Counted from the stretch's first letter, positions 49,924 to 58,635 are shown. The stretch: DNA of 64,000 bases from Goodfellowiella coeruleoviolacea (GCF_024171785.1 NZ_JAMTCK010000002.1:558001-622000), one strand, 5' to 3'. The notes: a model not told the origin generated them from the sequence alone. Translations and numbers: made by a program.

Positions 49924-51112
49924 GCTGATCCATCCCCGGTTCCTGCTGTCCGGTCGACCGTGGCGGGCGCTGTGGTACGTCGCGCTCGGCGCGTTCGGCG
50001 CGCTGCCGGTCCTCGCGCTGGTCAAGGGCGTCAACGCGGTGCCCCAACCGTGGGCGGCGCCGGTGGCCGTGGTCGTGGTGCTCGCCGTCGACCTGCTGCT
50101 GGCCATGCCCATCGCCGCGGCCGAGCGCCACCGGCTGCGCATCGTCGACCAGCACGTGGCGCCGGGCCGGGGCTGCCTGTGGCGCGGCTTCGGCTACGCC
50201 GTGGCGTTCACCGCGGTGATCGGCGTGGTGGACCTCGTAGCCGTGGTGGTCGCGCTGGCCGCGCTGGTCGTGCCGGTGTCACCGCTGCTGGAGTTCGTCC
50301 TCGACATCGACCCCATCGTCAACGTGGACGGCCCGGTGGGCGCGCCCGCCGCGGTGCTCGCCGGCCTGGTGCTGGTCCCGCTGGTCGGCTACCTGGTCGG
50401 GCTGCTCGCCCTGGGCCAGGCGGCGGTGGCCCGCAGGCTGCTCACCCGGCCCGCCGCGGGCCTCGCCGACCGGGTGCAGGAGCTGACCGACTCCCGGACC
50501 AGGCTGGTCGACGCGTTCGAGGCGGAGCGCACCCGGATCGAACGGGACCTGCACGACGGCGCCCAGCAGCGGCTGGTCGCGCTGATCATGACGCTCGGCG
50601 TGGCCGAACTGGACCTGGCCGGGCTGGCCGGGAACGGACCCCGGCTGGTCGCCAAGGCGCGGGCCGAGGCCGAGGGGGTGCTGGCGGACCTGCGGGAGCT
50701 GATCCGGGGCATCCGACCCCAGGTGTTGACCGACCGGGGCCTGCCCGCCGCCGTGGCCGAACTCGCCGACCGCTGCCCGCTGCCGGTCACCGTGCGACTC
50801 GACCTGCCCCGCCGGCCGGCGCCCCAGGTCGAACTGGCCGCGTACTTCGCGGTGAGCGAGGCGCTGGCCAACGTCGTCAAGCACAGCCAGGCCTCCTGCG
50901 CGCGGATCACCGGCGCGGCCAGGGGGGAGCGCCTGGTGCTGGTCGTCCACGACAACGGCACCGGTGGCGCCGACCCGGCGCGCGGCACCGGGCTGCTGGG
51001 GCTGGCCGACCGGGTGGCCGTGGTGGGCGGCACCCTCGCGGTGCGCAGCCCACGGGGTGGACCGACCGAACTGCGAGTGGAGCTGCCATGGGAAACGCCG
51101 GACTTCGGATAG
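49916..51112 (+). CDS. NarL-type sensor histidine kinase
   Basis: 398 residues from GTG 49916, overlapping the exporter gene by eight bases. About four membrane helices occupy the first ~170 residues, with little extracellular sequence, as in kinases that sense the membrane or an intramembrane ligand. The HisKA_3 phosphoacceptor region is ERTRIERDLHDGAQQRLV. The ATPase domain has SEALANVVKHSQA (N-box) and GTGLLGLADR (G-box). It should autophosphorylate on the His of LHDG and pass phosphate to the response regulator that follows. Possible signals are envelope stress or the peptide itself; this is inference. Confidence 0.93.
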   Translation: MAELIHPRFLLSGRPWRALWYVALGAFGALPVLALVKGVNAVPQPWAAPVAVVVVLAVDLLLAMPIAAAERHRLRIVDQHVAPGRGCLWRGFGYAVAFTAVIGVVDLVAVVVALAALVVPVSPLLEFVLDIDPIVNVDGPVGAPAAVLAGLVLVPLVGYLVGLLALGQAAVARRLLTRPAAGLADRVQELTDSRTRLVDAFEAERTRIERDLHDGAQQRLVALIMTLGVAELDLAGLAGNGPRLVAKARAEAEGVLADLRELIRGIRPQVLTDRGLPAAVAELADRCPLPVTVRLDLPRRPAPQVELAAYFAVSEALANVVKHSQASCARITGAARGERLVLVVHDNGTGGADPARGTGLLGLADRVAVVGGTLAVRSPRGGPTELRVELPWETPDFG

Positions 51113-51756
51113 TGCTCGCCGAGGACTCCGTGCTGCTGCGGGAGGGACTGGCCGCGGTGCTGGAGCGGTTCGGCCACCACGTGGTCGCCGCGGTCGGTGA
51201 CGCCGAGGCGCTCACCGCGGCCGTGGACGAGCAGCAGCCGGACATCATGGTCACCGACGTGCGGATGCCCCCGGGATACGCCGACGAGGGCCTGCGCGCG
51301 GCCGTGGAACTGCGGACCAGGCACCCCCGGCTGGGCGTGCTGGTGCTCACCCAGTACGTGGCGGCCACCTACGCGTTCGAACTGCTGGAGGCGGACCGGC
51401 GCGAGCGCGCCGGCGGCCTGGGCTACCTGCTGAAGAACCGGGTCGGCGCGGTGCGGGAGTTCGTTGACGCGGTGGAGCGGATCGCTGGCGGCGACACCGT
51501 GATCGACCCCGAGGTGGTGCGGCAGCTGCTGCACCGGGAACGGACCTCCAGCCTGCTCGACCGGCTCACCGCCCGGGAGCGCGAGGTGCTGGCGCTGATG
51601 GCCGAGGGCAGGGCGAACGCCGCCATCGCCGAGCGGCTGTGCGTCAGCGCGGCAGCGGTCGCCAAGTACATCGGGGCGATCTTCACCAAGCTGGACCTGT
51701 CCGGTGCCGAAGGCCACCACCGGGTCCTGGCCGTGCTCACCTACCTGCGCGGCTGA
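51088..51756 (+). CDS. NarL/LuxR-type response regulator
   Basis: 222 residues. The receiver domain has RIVLAEDSVLLREGL with the acidic pair, the phosphoacceptor Asp in DIMVTDVRMPP, and the conserved Lys in GYLLKNRVG. The C-terminal LuxR-type HTH is LTAREREVLALMAEGRANAAIAERL, VSAAAVAKYIGAIFTKLDL. The ATG at 51088 lies 25 bases inside the end of the kinase gene, so the pair is co-expressed. It is the last gene of the long rightward operon and ends at a bidirectional terminator. It probably regulates the cluster or a response to the product. Confidence 0.94.
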   Translation: MGNAGLRIVLAEDSVLLREGLAAVLERFGHHVVAAVGDAEALTAAVDEQQPDIMVTDVRMPPGYADEGLRAAVELRTRHPRLGVLVLTQYVAATYAFELLEADRRERAGGLGYLLKNRVGAVREFVDAVERIAGGDTVIDPEVVRQLLHRERTSSLLDRLTAREREVLALMAEGRANAAIAERLCVSAAAVAKYIGAIFTKLDLSGAEGHHRVLAVLTYLRG

Positions 51757-51777
51757 CCGGCCCGTCCCGGACACGCG

Positions 51778-51815
51778 GGTGTGGCGTTCGAGCCGGACAC
51801 GCCGAACGCCACACC
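51778..51815. terminator. Bidirectional hairpin between convergent genes
   Basis: The arms GGTGTGGCGTTCG (51778-51790) and CGAACGCCACACC (51803-51815) are perfectly complementary around a 12-base loop. They sit in the 81-base gap between the response regulator and the convergent glycosyltransferase gene. No T-run, as is usual for high-GC actinomycetes; position and strength support termination from both sides. Confidence 0.8.
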
Positions 51816-51837
51816 GGGAAAGACCGCTCGCCGCCGG

Positions 51838-53358
51838 TCAGAACGTGCCGACCCAGCTCAGGCTCGGCCACAGCTGCTGCCACGGGCGGACCGGATCGCG
51901 GCAGACCAGCACCGGCTTGTCCTGGTCCAGGTGCGGCAGCGCGAACGTCAGCGTGGCCGCGGTCTCGCAGTGGCCGAACAGCGGGGCGAGCGTGGCGGGC
52001 TCCGCGCCCACCGCGAGCAGGACCGTCCTGTCCGCCGGGGGCACGCCGAAGTCGGCGTAGGAGTTGTGGCCGCTGTAGACGGCGGGCAGGCCCAGTTCCG
52101 GGCCGTACCGGTCCAGCGCCCCGGCCTCGCTGTAGTTCCAGCCGAACAGCACGGCACGCGCCTGGTCCTCGGCGGGCAGGGTCCGGTACACCTCGGCCAC
52201 CTGGGCGGTCAGCTCCGGCCAGCCGGTCTGCCCCAGTTGGGCGTCCCCGAAACCGGCCAGCGGTGAGTCCGGGCCGTAGGCGCTCACCGGCAGCGCCGGC
52301 ACCGCCATCACCACGGCCATCAGCGCGTTGAGCGCCAGGGCCGCGGCGACGAGCACCCGCCGGGTGATGCCGCGCGTCCAGTCGGCCAGCGGCACGCACC
52401 CGGCGGCCAGCAGCACGGTCAGCAGCCCCTCGGTGTACCGGCTGAACCCACCGATGACCGCCAGGAACACCACCATCGCCAGGTAGGCCACGCCGAGCGC
52501 GCGGAACGGCCGCCACGCCGGGCGGCGGAACAGCGCCACCAGGCCGGCGATCCACACCGGGGTGAGGAACAGCCCGATCATCAGCACCTGCCCGATGAGG
52601 AAGCTGATCGCGCTGCCCACGCTGAACGACTCGGACATCTCCGCGGCCATGGAGAACTGCGGCCAGCCGTTGACCGCCTGCCACACCAGCACCGGGCCGG
52701 AGATCACCAGCCCCAGCACGACACCACCCAGCAGGTGCCTGCTGCGCAACACCTCCCGGGGACCGGCCAGCAACAGACCGCCGGCCAGCGCGACGACCAG
52801 CAGCACCACCAGGTACTTGGCGAGCAGGCCGAGGCCGACCATCGCGCCGATCGCCAGCCACAGCCGGGTGTCGCGGGTGCGCAGCAGCCGGACCAGCAGC
52901 CAGCACACGGTCACCCACACCAGGTGGTCCACGGCGGTCGGGTGCAGCACGTGCCCGGCGGCCAGCGTCGCCATCGACGCGCTCGCCGCGACCGCGGCCA
53001 ACACCTGGGCCCGCCCACCGCCGCCGAGTTCCCTGGCCACCAGGGCGGCGACGACCACCGACACCGCCGCCAGCAGCGTGGGAACCACGCGAATGGCGAA
53101 CACGGTGTCGCCGAACAGGGCGATCTGCGCCCTGGCCAACAGCGGCGCCAGCGGCGGCTGGTCGACATAGCCGAACGCCGGGTGGTTGCCGGCCACCCGG
53201 AAGTACAGTTCGTCCATGTAGTAGCCGTACCGGCCGGCGGTCAACGCCAGCAGCGCGGTGAACGCGGCGGTGACGGCGAGCACGGGGCGTGTCCGCAGCG
53301 CCGGCGCGCGGACTTCCCAGGTTCGATCGCTGGTCTCGATCGTGGCGGACACGGTCAT
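51838..53358 (-). CDS. GT39-family membrane glycosyltransferase
   Basis: 506 residues. The ATG at 53358 follows a GAGG ribosome site; the open frame upstream is not conserved. It is a polytopic GT-C protein: after helix 1, YYMDELYFRVAGNHPAFGYVDQPPLAP contains the Asp-Glu (DE) motif of protein O-mannosyl/ArnT-like transferases that use polyprenyl-phosphate sugars, followed by about ten more helices and a soluble C-terminal domain. Substrates are not predictable. Mannopeptimycin, another enduracididine hexapeptide, is decorated by polyprenol-phosphomannose-dependent GT-C enzymes, so a role in glycosylating the peptide outside the membrane is attractive. Similar proteins are common in actinomycetes, so it could be a bystander. 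It lies between NRPS operon and mppPQR, on the opposite strand. Confidence 0.88.
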   Translation of the reverse strand: MTVSATIETSDRTWEVRAPALRTRPVLAVTAAFTALLALTAGRYGYYMDELYFRVAGNHPAFGYVDQPPLAPLLARAQIALFGDTVFAIRVVPTLLAAVSVVVAALVARELGGGGRAQVLAAVAASASMATLAAGHVLHPTAVDHLVWVTVCWLLVRLLRTRDTRLWLAIGAMVGLGLLAKYLVVLLVVALAGGLLLAGPREVLRSRHLLGGVVLGLVISGPVLVWQAVNGWPQFSMAAEMSESFSVGSAISFLIGQVLMIGLFLTPVWIAGLVALFRRPAWRPFRALGVAYLAMVVFLAVIGGFSRYTEGLLTVLLAAGCVPLADWTRGITRRVLVAAALALNALMAVVMAVPALPVSAYGPDSPLAGFGDAQLGQTGWPELTAQVAEVYRTLPAEDQARAVLFGWNYSEAGALDRYGPELGLPAVYSGHNSYADFGVPPADRTVLLAVGAEPATLAPLFGHCETAATLTFALPHLDQDKPVLVCRDPVRPWQQLWPSLSWVGTF

Positions 53359-53717
53359 GCACCTCACTCGGGCACCGGGACACGAATTGTCGTCCGGAGC
53401 CTGACCGCGGTCCGGCAACCTGGCAACGGTCTTGATTTGTGCGGAAAACGCGCAGGTCGCGGGCTGGTGCGCCATTTTTTCTCGTGGACAGTCGTTGTCG
53501 GGAAATGCTGTACTGCTAGCACCGTTTCGTCCCGGCTGCTCACCGCAGTCGCCGGTGAGTTCACCAGCGACCGGAAATGGTTCTGAACGATTGTCATCGT
53601 GCGGAGAAACGCCTCAACCGCGCTCTGCTGGGCGCGGAAATCGCGTATCCGGTCGGGGTGGCTCCAAGCCCATTCCTTCTACCTAAGGTGCTTGTGATCG
53701 GAATGCAGGACACGCAG
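53359..53717. promoter_or_regulatory. Divergent promoter region between glycosyltransferase and mppP
   Basis: 359 bases, AT-richer around 53440-53520 and 53580-53700, serving two outward genes. Candidate ribosome sites ahead of mppP are AAGG (53685-53688) before GTG 53694 and AGGA (53707-53710) before ATG 53718. No clear long inverted repeat or gene is visible. Confidence 0.5.
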
Positions 53718-54854
53718 ATGAGCCCGGTCGTCACCCAGACCAGCCCTGGCAACCTCACCCAGTTCGAGTACCTGGCGCTGAACAGCCCGCTGAACCTCTC
53801 CGACGGGCACGCACGCCAGGAACTCACCCCGACCCAGGGCCGGATCATCGACGAACTGCCGAGCCTGTGGGCCGAGGCGGTGAAGCGCCCGGTCGAGGAG
53901 GTGGAGAGGGAGGCCCACCGCACCTACTTCGAGCTGCTCGGCCAGCGCTCCTACCCCGCGACGGACGGCCGGGTGCTCAGCTGCTACTCCTCGTCGGTGG
54001 CCATGGAGATCTTCGCCCGGTCACTGGCCACCGCCACCGACGCGATCGCGCTGGTGCACCCGACCTTCGACAACATCCCGGACATCCTCAAGGGCGTCGG
54101 GCTGAGGTTGGTGCCGCTGGAGGAGGAGGTGCTGCACGGCGGCGACCTGCCGGCCGACCTGCTCCGCTCGGTGGGCTGCGTGTTCGTCACCACGCCCAAC
54201 AACCCGACCGGGCGGGTGGTGTCCGAGCAGCGGCTGCGCGCGCTGGCCGCGCAGTGCGCCGAGCACGGCGTGGTGCTGACCCTGGACACGTCCTTCCGGG
54301 GCTTCGACACCCGCGCCCACTACGACCACTACGCGATCCTGGAGGAGAGCGGCTGCCGCTGGGTGGTCATCGAGGACACCGGCAAGCTGTGGCCGACCCT
54401 GGAACTCAAGATCGGCTGGCTGGTCTCCGCGGCCAACGTGGGACTGCCGCTGGCCAAGGTCTACTCGGACATCCTGCTGGGGATCTCGCCGCTGGTGATG
54501 TCCATGGTGCGGCGCTTCGCCGAGGACGCGGCCGGCGGCGGCCTGGCCGAGCTGCACCGCTTCATCGCCACCAACCGCACCATCCTGCGCGAGCGGCTGG
54601 CCGACATCCCCGGCGTGACCTTCCCCGACCCGGACAGCCGGGCCAGCGTGGAGCGGGTGCACCTCGGCGAGCGCACCGGGCTGGACGTGTGGACGGCGCT
54701 GCGGGAGCACCACGTGTACGCGTTGCCGTGCCAGCAGTTCCACTGGGCGCGGCCCGAGGAGGGTGCGCACTCGCTGCGGATCGCGTTGTCCCGGTCGGCC
54801 TCCTCGGTCGTGAAGGCGGCGGAGGCGCTGCGGTCGGTGCTGCTGGCCGGGTGA
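53718..54854 (+). CDS. mppP: MppP-type PLP-dependent L-arginine oxidase/hydroxylase (enduracididine pathway)
   Basis: 378 residues. ATG 53718 has AGGA seven bases ahead and gives an N-terminus matching the known enzyme; ATG 53703 and GTG 53694 are alternatives. The protein follows MppP closely: LTQFEYLALNSPLN, ADGHARQ-like SDGHARQEL, VLSCYSSSVAMEI, VHPTFDNI, VTTPNNPTGRV, DTSFRGFD, and the PLP lysine near residue 223 in IEDTGKLWPT. The fold is aminotransferase class I/II, yet MppP uses O2 and PLP to convert L-arginine to 4-hydroxy-2-oxoarginine, the first step to enduracididine. The conserved N-terminal LTQ(F/W)EYLALNS segment is typical of MppP rather than ordinary transaminases. It is followed immediately by mppQ and mppR. 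Confidence 0.95.
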   Translation: MSPVVTQTSPGNLTQFEYLALNSPLNLSDGHARQELTPTQGRIIDELPSLWAEAVKRPVEEVEREAHRTYFELLGQRSYPATDGRVLSCYSSSVAMEIFARSLATATDAIALVHPTFDNIPDILKGVGLRLVPLEEEVLHGGDLPADLLRSVGCVFVTTPNNPTGRVVSEQRLRALAAQCAEHGVVLTLDTSFRGFDTRAHYDHYAILEESGCRWVVIEDTGKLWPTLELKIGWLVSAANVGLPLAKVYSDILLGISPLVMSMVRRFAEDAAGGGLAELHRFIATNRTILRERLADIPGVTFPDPDSRASVERVHLGERTGLDVWTALREHHVYALPCQQFHWARPEEGAHSLRIALSRSASSVVKAAEALRSVLLAG

Positions 54855-56044
54855 TGGCCGGTCCGCTGTCCCACCGACGTGCCTGGCGGACCGGGGTGGT
54901 CCAGCAGGTCTGCCCGGACGGGGTCCTCGACCTCGGTCCGGGCTACCTGGACCCCGACCTGCTCCCGGCCGACCTGTTGGCAGCTGCCTACCACGGCGCG
55001 CTCACCGAGTTCGGGTCGGCCGCGCTGGCCTACGGGGACGACCGGGGAGCCGTGCCGTTCCGCGCGGCCGTGGCCGACCGGGTGGCCCGCGCCGATGACC
55101 GGCCCTGCGGCCCGGAACACGTCCTGGTCACCGCCGGCACGTCGCACGCGCTGTACCTGCTGGCCACGGCCATGGCCACGCCGGGCGACGTGGTGCTCGT
55201 CGAGCAGTACGGCTACGACCTGGGCCGTCAGCTGCTGGCCGACTGCGGGCTGCGCCCCCGGCCGGTGGCCATGGACGGCGCCGGCATGGACCCGGCCGCG
55301 TTCGAGGAGGCGGTCACCTCGGTGCGCGCGCACGGCGGCCGGGTGGCCTTCGCCTGCCTGATCCCCACCTACCACAACCCGACCGGGCTGGTCGTGCCCG
55401 AGGCCCGGCGACGCGACCTGCTCGCCGTCGCCCAGCGCCTCGGGGTGCTGGTGGTCGAGGACGACGCCTACGCGGAACTCGACCTCGACGCGACGCCCGC
55501 GCCGTGCTCGATGGCCGGACTCGCCGACTACCACGGCGTGATCCGGCTGCGGACGCTGTCGAAAACCCTGGCGCCGGGGCTGCGGCTCGGCTGTCTGCTG
55601 GCCGCTCCCGACGTGGTGACCAGGCTGGCCAACCACGCCGTGTTCGTCAGCGGCGGCTCGGCGAACCACGTCACCTCGCTGGCCGTGGCACACCTGCTGC
55701 GCTCCGGCGCGTACGACCGCCACCTGACCTGGCTGCGGAACCGGTTGCGGACCAGCCGGGACGCGCTGGCCGGCGCACTGCTGCCGGCACTGGGCCCGGA
55801 CTTCGCGTGCCAGGTGCCGGCCGGCGGCTACTTCCTGTGGGTTCGCTGCACCACCCGGTCCGAACCCGACCTGCTGGCCGCCGCCGAGGCGGCCGGCGTC
55901 CGGGTGGCCGCGGGCTCCCGGTTCGGCGCCGGACCGCACGCGGCCGTCCGGCTCGCCTACAGCTTCACCGCACCCGATCAGCTCGTCACAGCCGCCGGAC
56001 TGCTCGCCTCGGCCTGGCAGCCCGTGCCCGTGACCCACCTGTGA
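54854..56044 (+). CDS. mppQ: MppQ-type aminotransferase (enduracididine pathway)
   Basis: 396 residues; its ATG shares one base with the mppP stop (TGATG). It is a MocR/PLP class I aminotransferase without a DNA-binding domain. Landmarks: LTEFGSAALAYGDDRGAVPFR, VTAGTSHALYLLA, CLIPTYHNPTGLVVP, VEDDAYAELD, and the PLP lysine in RTLSKTLAPGLRLG, with RLAYSFTAPDQL near the C-terminus carrying the carboxylate arginine. In the mannopeptimycin/enduracidin pathway MppQ transaminates the cyclised keto acid to L-enduracididine. Position between mppP and mppR supports that assignment; on sequence alone a generic aminotransferase would also fit. Confidence 0.9.
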   Translation: MAGPLSHRRAWRTGVVQQVCPDGVLDLGPGYLDPDLLPADLLAAAYHGALTEFGSAALAYGDDRGAVPFRAAVADRVARADDRPCGPEHVLVTAGTSHALYLLATAMATPGDVVLVEQYGYDLGRQLLADCGLRPRPVAMDGAGMDPAAFEEAVTSVRAHGGRVAFACLIPTYHNPTGLVVPEARRRDLLAVAQRLGVLVVEDDAYAELDLDATPAPCSMAGLADYHGVIRLRTLSKTLAPGLRLGCLLAAPDVVTRLANHAVFVSGGSANHVTSLAVAHLLRSGAYDRHLTWLRNRLRTSRDALAGALLPALGPDFACQVPAGGYFLWVRCTTRSEPDLLAAAEAAGVRVAAGSRFGAGPHAAVRLAYSFTAPDQLVTAAGLLASAWQPVPVTHL

Positions 56045-56056
56045 GGAGAGACGACG

Positions 56057-56866
56057 ATGACCATGACCGCGCCCGTCAACACCGGGCCGACGGGATACAG
56101 CCTGCCGTTGTCGCCGACCGGTGCCTCGGCCATGCTGACGCCGCCACCGTGGCACTTCTCCGGCGAGGTGATCATGGTCGACTACCGGGTCGACCCGGAG
56201 GCGGCCGCGCGCTTCCTGCCGCCGGGGCTGAGCCTGGGCAGCGACCCCGGCGCCGCCGCGGCGATCTTCGCCGAGTGGCAGTGGTGCTCGGAATCCGGCG
56301 CGGAACTCGCCGATCCGCAGCGGTGCCAGTTCGCCGAGTTCCTGATCCTGCTGGCCTGCGAGCACAACGGCGTGCCCATGGCCCGCTGCCCCTACGCCTG
56401 GGTGGACAGCCCGGTGCCGATGCTGCGCGGCTGGGTGCAGGGCATGCCCAAGCAGTTCGGCGCGATCCACCAGACTCGGCCCAGGAGTGTTGGCCTGGCC
56501 GGGCCGAAGCCCAACGCGCCCGGCCGGTTCGACGGCGCCCTGTCCGTGCACGGCCGGCGCGTCGCCGAGATCACGGTGCGCACCGAACGCCGGATCACCC
56601 AGCCGCCGCAGCTGCACGCCGTGCCGCTGGTGCACACCCGGATGTTCCCCACCTGGACCTCCGCGGAGCCACCGCTGGCCCAGTTGGTCACCTCCGAGGT
56701 CACCGGGGTGGAGTTCGGCGAGATCTGGGCGGGTGACGCCGATCTCCGGTTCCCCTCGGTGCCCGACGCCGACTTCGCCGGCCTGCTGCCGGTGGAGATC
56801 GACCAGGGCTATGTCTTCTCCTACGCGGAAACCCTGTGCGGCGGCAAACTGCTCGGCGAGGCGTGA
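56057..56866 (+). CDS. mppR: MppR-type acetoacetate-decarboxylase-fold cyclase (enduracididine pathway)
   Basis: 269 residues. The acetoacetate decarboxylase fold is indicated by VDYRVDPEAAARFLPPGL, FLILLACEHNG, and the Schiff-base lysine near residue 132 in WVQGMPKQFGAIHQTR. In mannopeptimycin biosynthesis MppR is not a decarboxylase; its lysine drives dehydration and cyclisation of 4-hydroxy-2-oxoarginine to the cyclic guanidine of 2-oxo-enduracididine. A GAGGAGA ribosome site and a 12-base gap join it to mppQ. It is the last gene of the cluster and is followed by a strong terminator. Confidence 0.93.
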   Translation: MTMTAPVNTGPTGYSLPLSPTGASAMLTPPPWHFSGEVIMVDYRVDPEAAARFLPPGLSLGSDPGAAAAIFAEWQWCSESGAELADPQRCQFAEFLILLACEHNGVPMARCPYAWVDSPVPMLRGWVQGMPKQFGAIHQTRPRSVGLAGPKPNAPGRFDGALSVHGRRVAEITVRTERRITQPPQLHAVPLVHTRMFPTWTSAEPPLAQLVTSEVTGVEFGEIWAGDADLRFPSVPDADFAGLLPVEIDQGYVFSYAETLCGGKLLGEA

Positions 56867-56879
56867 GCCCAGCCGCGGT

Positions 56880-56928
56880 CCGCGCGGACGCCGGGGGCCT
56901 GTCCGGCGTCCGCGCGGGCCTGGGTTTT
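56880..56928 (+). terminator. Strong rho-independent terminator after mppR
   Basis: The arms CCGCGCGGACGCCGG (56880-56894) and CCGGCGTCCGCGCGG (56903-56917) are perfectly complementary around an eight-base loop, with flanking CCCAG/CTGGG able to extend the stem. TTTT (56925-56928) follows. It is 13 bases beyond the mppR stop and marks the right end of the NRPS cluster. Confidence 0.9.
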
Positions 56929-56969
56929 CCCGTCGACGGAAAACGGCCGGAGCTTTTGGGGGAAGCTCC
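56924..56969. repeat. Two further hairpins behind the terminator
   Basis: GTTTTCC (56924-56930) pairs with GGAAAAC (56938-56944), and GGAGCTT (56949-56955) pairs with AAGCTCC (56963-56969), each around seven bases. Being rich in A/T-containing arms, they could act as backup terminators or serve the leftward DinB transcript. No gene is seen between 56867 and 57075. Confidence 0.65.
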
Positions 56970-57075
56970 GCAACCAAGTCAACCAGCGACAGGCCGCCGG
57001 CACAGTAGTGCGGAGTGGACAATCGGGGTAGATCAGGCTTTTCCGCCAAACGGGCGACCCCGGTCACCGCTCCAC

Positions 57076-57618
57076 TCAGGCGTGGCCACTGGCCTGCTGT
57101 GCCGCGTACAGGTGGTGCACCGAGCCGATCTCGGCGACGTTCTTGGTCAACTCGACAACGACCCAACCCGCCACGTCCGCCAGAGTCAGATCCCCGCCCC
57201 AGGGCAGGCCGGCGGTCCGGTCGGTGGCGTCGAGGTCGGCGTCGGTGAGCGGCAGCAGCGCCGCCCGCCACTCGGTGTGCAGCCCGCGCAGCCAGTCCAC
57301 CGCGGCGGCGGCACTGCCCGGCCAGGTGATCTCCTCGCGCGCCGGCGCCCCGGTGCCGAAGCAGTGCCCGAGCGTGGTGGTCCACCAGAAACCGATGTGC
57401 CAGGTCAGCCACGCGATCGACACGGTGGGCACGGGATCGGGTTCGGGGACCGCCCAGTCGGCCACCCACCGGCCCCGACCGTCCGGCCGCACGGTCCAAC
57501 AGCCCGGCGCCGGCTCCCAGCGGCAGAGTGAGTCGTCGAGGTCGGTCACGTGGTGCTCGAACAGCGCCCAGGCGATGTCGAGTTGGCGGATCAGCAGGTC
57601 AACACGAGCAACTGGCAC
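57076..57618 (-). CDS. DinB-family protein
   Basis: 180 residues. DinB four-helix-bundle features: an N-terminal LIRQLDIAWALFEHHVTDLDD with paired histidines, a central TVSIAWLTWHIGFWW, and a late VGSVHHLY-like segment (NVAEIGSVHHLYAA). The histidines fit the metal site seen in DinB/thiol-dependent transferases of the mycothiol transferase group, common in actinomycetes. Substrate is unknown. It faces away from the Pro/Gln-rich membrane protein gene and is outside the NRPS cluster by terminator position. Confidence 0.88.
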   Translation of the reverse strand: MPVARVDLLIRQLDIAWALFEHHVTDLDDSLCRWEPAPGCWTVRPDGRGRWVADWAVPEPDPVPTVSIAWLTWHIGFWWTTTLGHCFGTGAPAREEITWPGSAAAAVDWLRGLHTEWRAALLPLTDADLDATDRTAGLPWGGDLTLADVAGWVVVELTKNVAEIGSVHHLYAAQQASGHA

Positions 57619-57777
57619 TGGCGGAGCCTGCCGCAGCCACCCGGTGAGCCGCCACCGATTTATCCGAGTACATCCGTTTTGGACGGACGCGGTGCGAGCC
57701 GCCCGAGCAGTGTGCTGGAACCTGTGACCGGCGGCTGGCCGCGACAGTAGAGTCTCCCGGCGACCGAGGGGACTCAG

Positions 57778-58608
57778 ATGACGTCATCACCGCAGTGGGG
57801 CGGGCACCAACAGCCCAACCAGCCGTACCAGCAGCCGTACCCGCAGCAGCCGCCCTTCCCGGGACAGCAGTCCTACCCCGGACAGCAGTCCTATCCGGGA
57901 CAGCAGGCGAGCTACCCGCAGCAGCAGCCGTACCCGCCGCAGCAGGGCTACCCGCCCCAGGCCTACCCAGGGCAGCCCGTCCCGCAACCGCAGCAGGGCT
58001 ATCCGCAGCAGCAGGGGTATCCGCAACCGCAGCAGGGCTATCCGCCGCACCAGCCCCACTCGCCGCAGCAGCAGCCGTACGCGGCCCAGCCGCCGCACCA
58101 GCAGGCGGCGCTGCCGCCACAACAACAGGCGGCGCTGCCGCCGCACCAACAGGCGGCGCTGCCGCCGCGGCCCACCGAACTCACCGTGCTGGCCGTGCTG
58201 AACTGGATCCTGGCCGCGGGCATGCTCGGGTTGGCGGTCTTCGTCGTGGTGAGCTTCGTCGCCGACGGCGCCACGCTGTTCATCGGCGTGCTGTTGGCGT
58301 TCATCGTTGGCGGCTTCGGGGTGTTGAACGCGCTGGGCGCGCTGTCGATCGCGCACAAGCACTTCCCGAACACCGCGGCGTCACAGATGGCGGGCAGCAT
58401 CACCGTGGGCGTGCTCGGCCTGGCGCTCGGGCGTTCGCTGTTTCGCGGCGCCGCTGACCTGGGCTCGCTGTTGGGCAGCGGGGCCATGCTCTGCGTCAGC
58501 CTGCTCAGCCTGTTCCTGGCCACCAGGCCCGCGGTGAAGCAGTGGATCCAGGCCAAGCACCAACTGTCGCTGAGCCAGGGCCACGTGCCGCGCAACCGGC
58601 GTCGATAG
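57778..58608 (+). CDS. Pro/Gln/Tyr-rich membrane protein with about four helices
   Basis: 276 residues. The first ~130 are low-complexity, built from [16 protein letters not shown] and QQAALPP repeats, with almost no charge. The last ~145 contain about four hydrophobic helices ([40 protein letters not shown] and two more), with a short basic tail. Such proteins are frequent in actinobacteria; the repeat part is predicted disordered and cytoplasmic, perhaps interacting with cell-wall or division proteins. No enzymatic motif is seen. It starts at ATG 57778 and ends at a palindromic terminator. Confidence 0.85.
   Translation: MTSSPQWGGHQQPNQPYQQPYPQQPPFPGQQSYPGQQSYPGQQASYPQQQPYPPQQGYPPQAYPGQPVPQPQQGYPQQQGYPQPQQGYPPHQPHSPQQQPYAAQPPHQQAALPPQQQAALPPHQQAALPPRPTELTVLAVLNWILAAGMLGLAVFVVVSFVADGATLFIGVLLAFIVGGFGVLNALGALSIAHKHFPNTAASQMAGSITVGVLGLALGRSLFRGAADLGSLLGSGAMLCVSLLSLFLATRPAVKQWIQAKHQLSLSQGHVPRNRRR
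57862..57906 (+). repeat. Short tandem repeats in the Pro/Gln-rich gene
   Basis: A 15-base unit (CCGGGACAGCAGTCCTA-like, encoding PGQQSY) occurs about three times in tandem. A second run with QQAALPP units lies near 58100-58170. They cause the low-complexity N-terminus and would be prone to length change. Confidence 0.7.
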
Positions 58609-58635
58609 CTGTTGTGACGTCAGCAGAACCGACAA

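Noticed and set aside
53718-54854. Ordinary aspartate/tyrosine aminotransferase
   Set aside because: The N-terminal LTQFEYLALNS segment and overall pattern match MppP, and mppQ and mppR follow directly.
56057-56866. True acetoacetate decarboxylase
   Set aside because: The fold and lysine are shared, but the neighbours are MppP and MppQ, and the GMPKQFGAIHQTR region fits MppR.
57778-58180. CRISPR-like or satellite repeat array
   Set aside because: The repeats are in frame inside a coding sequence and give a Pro/Gln-rich disordered segment; there are no spacers.
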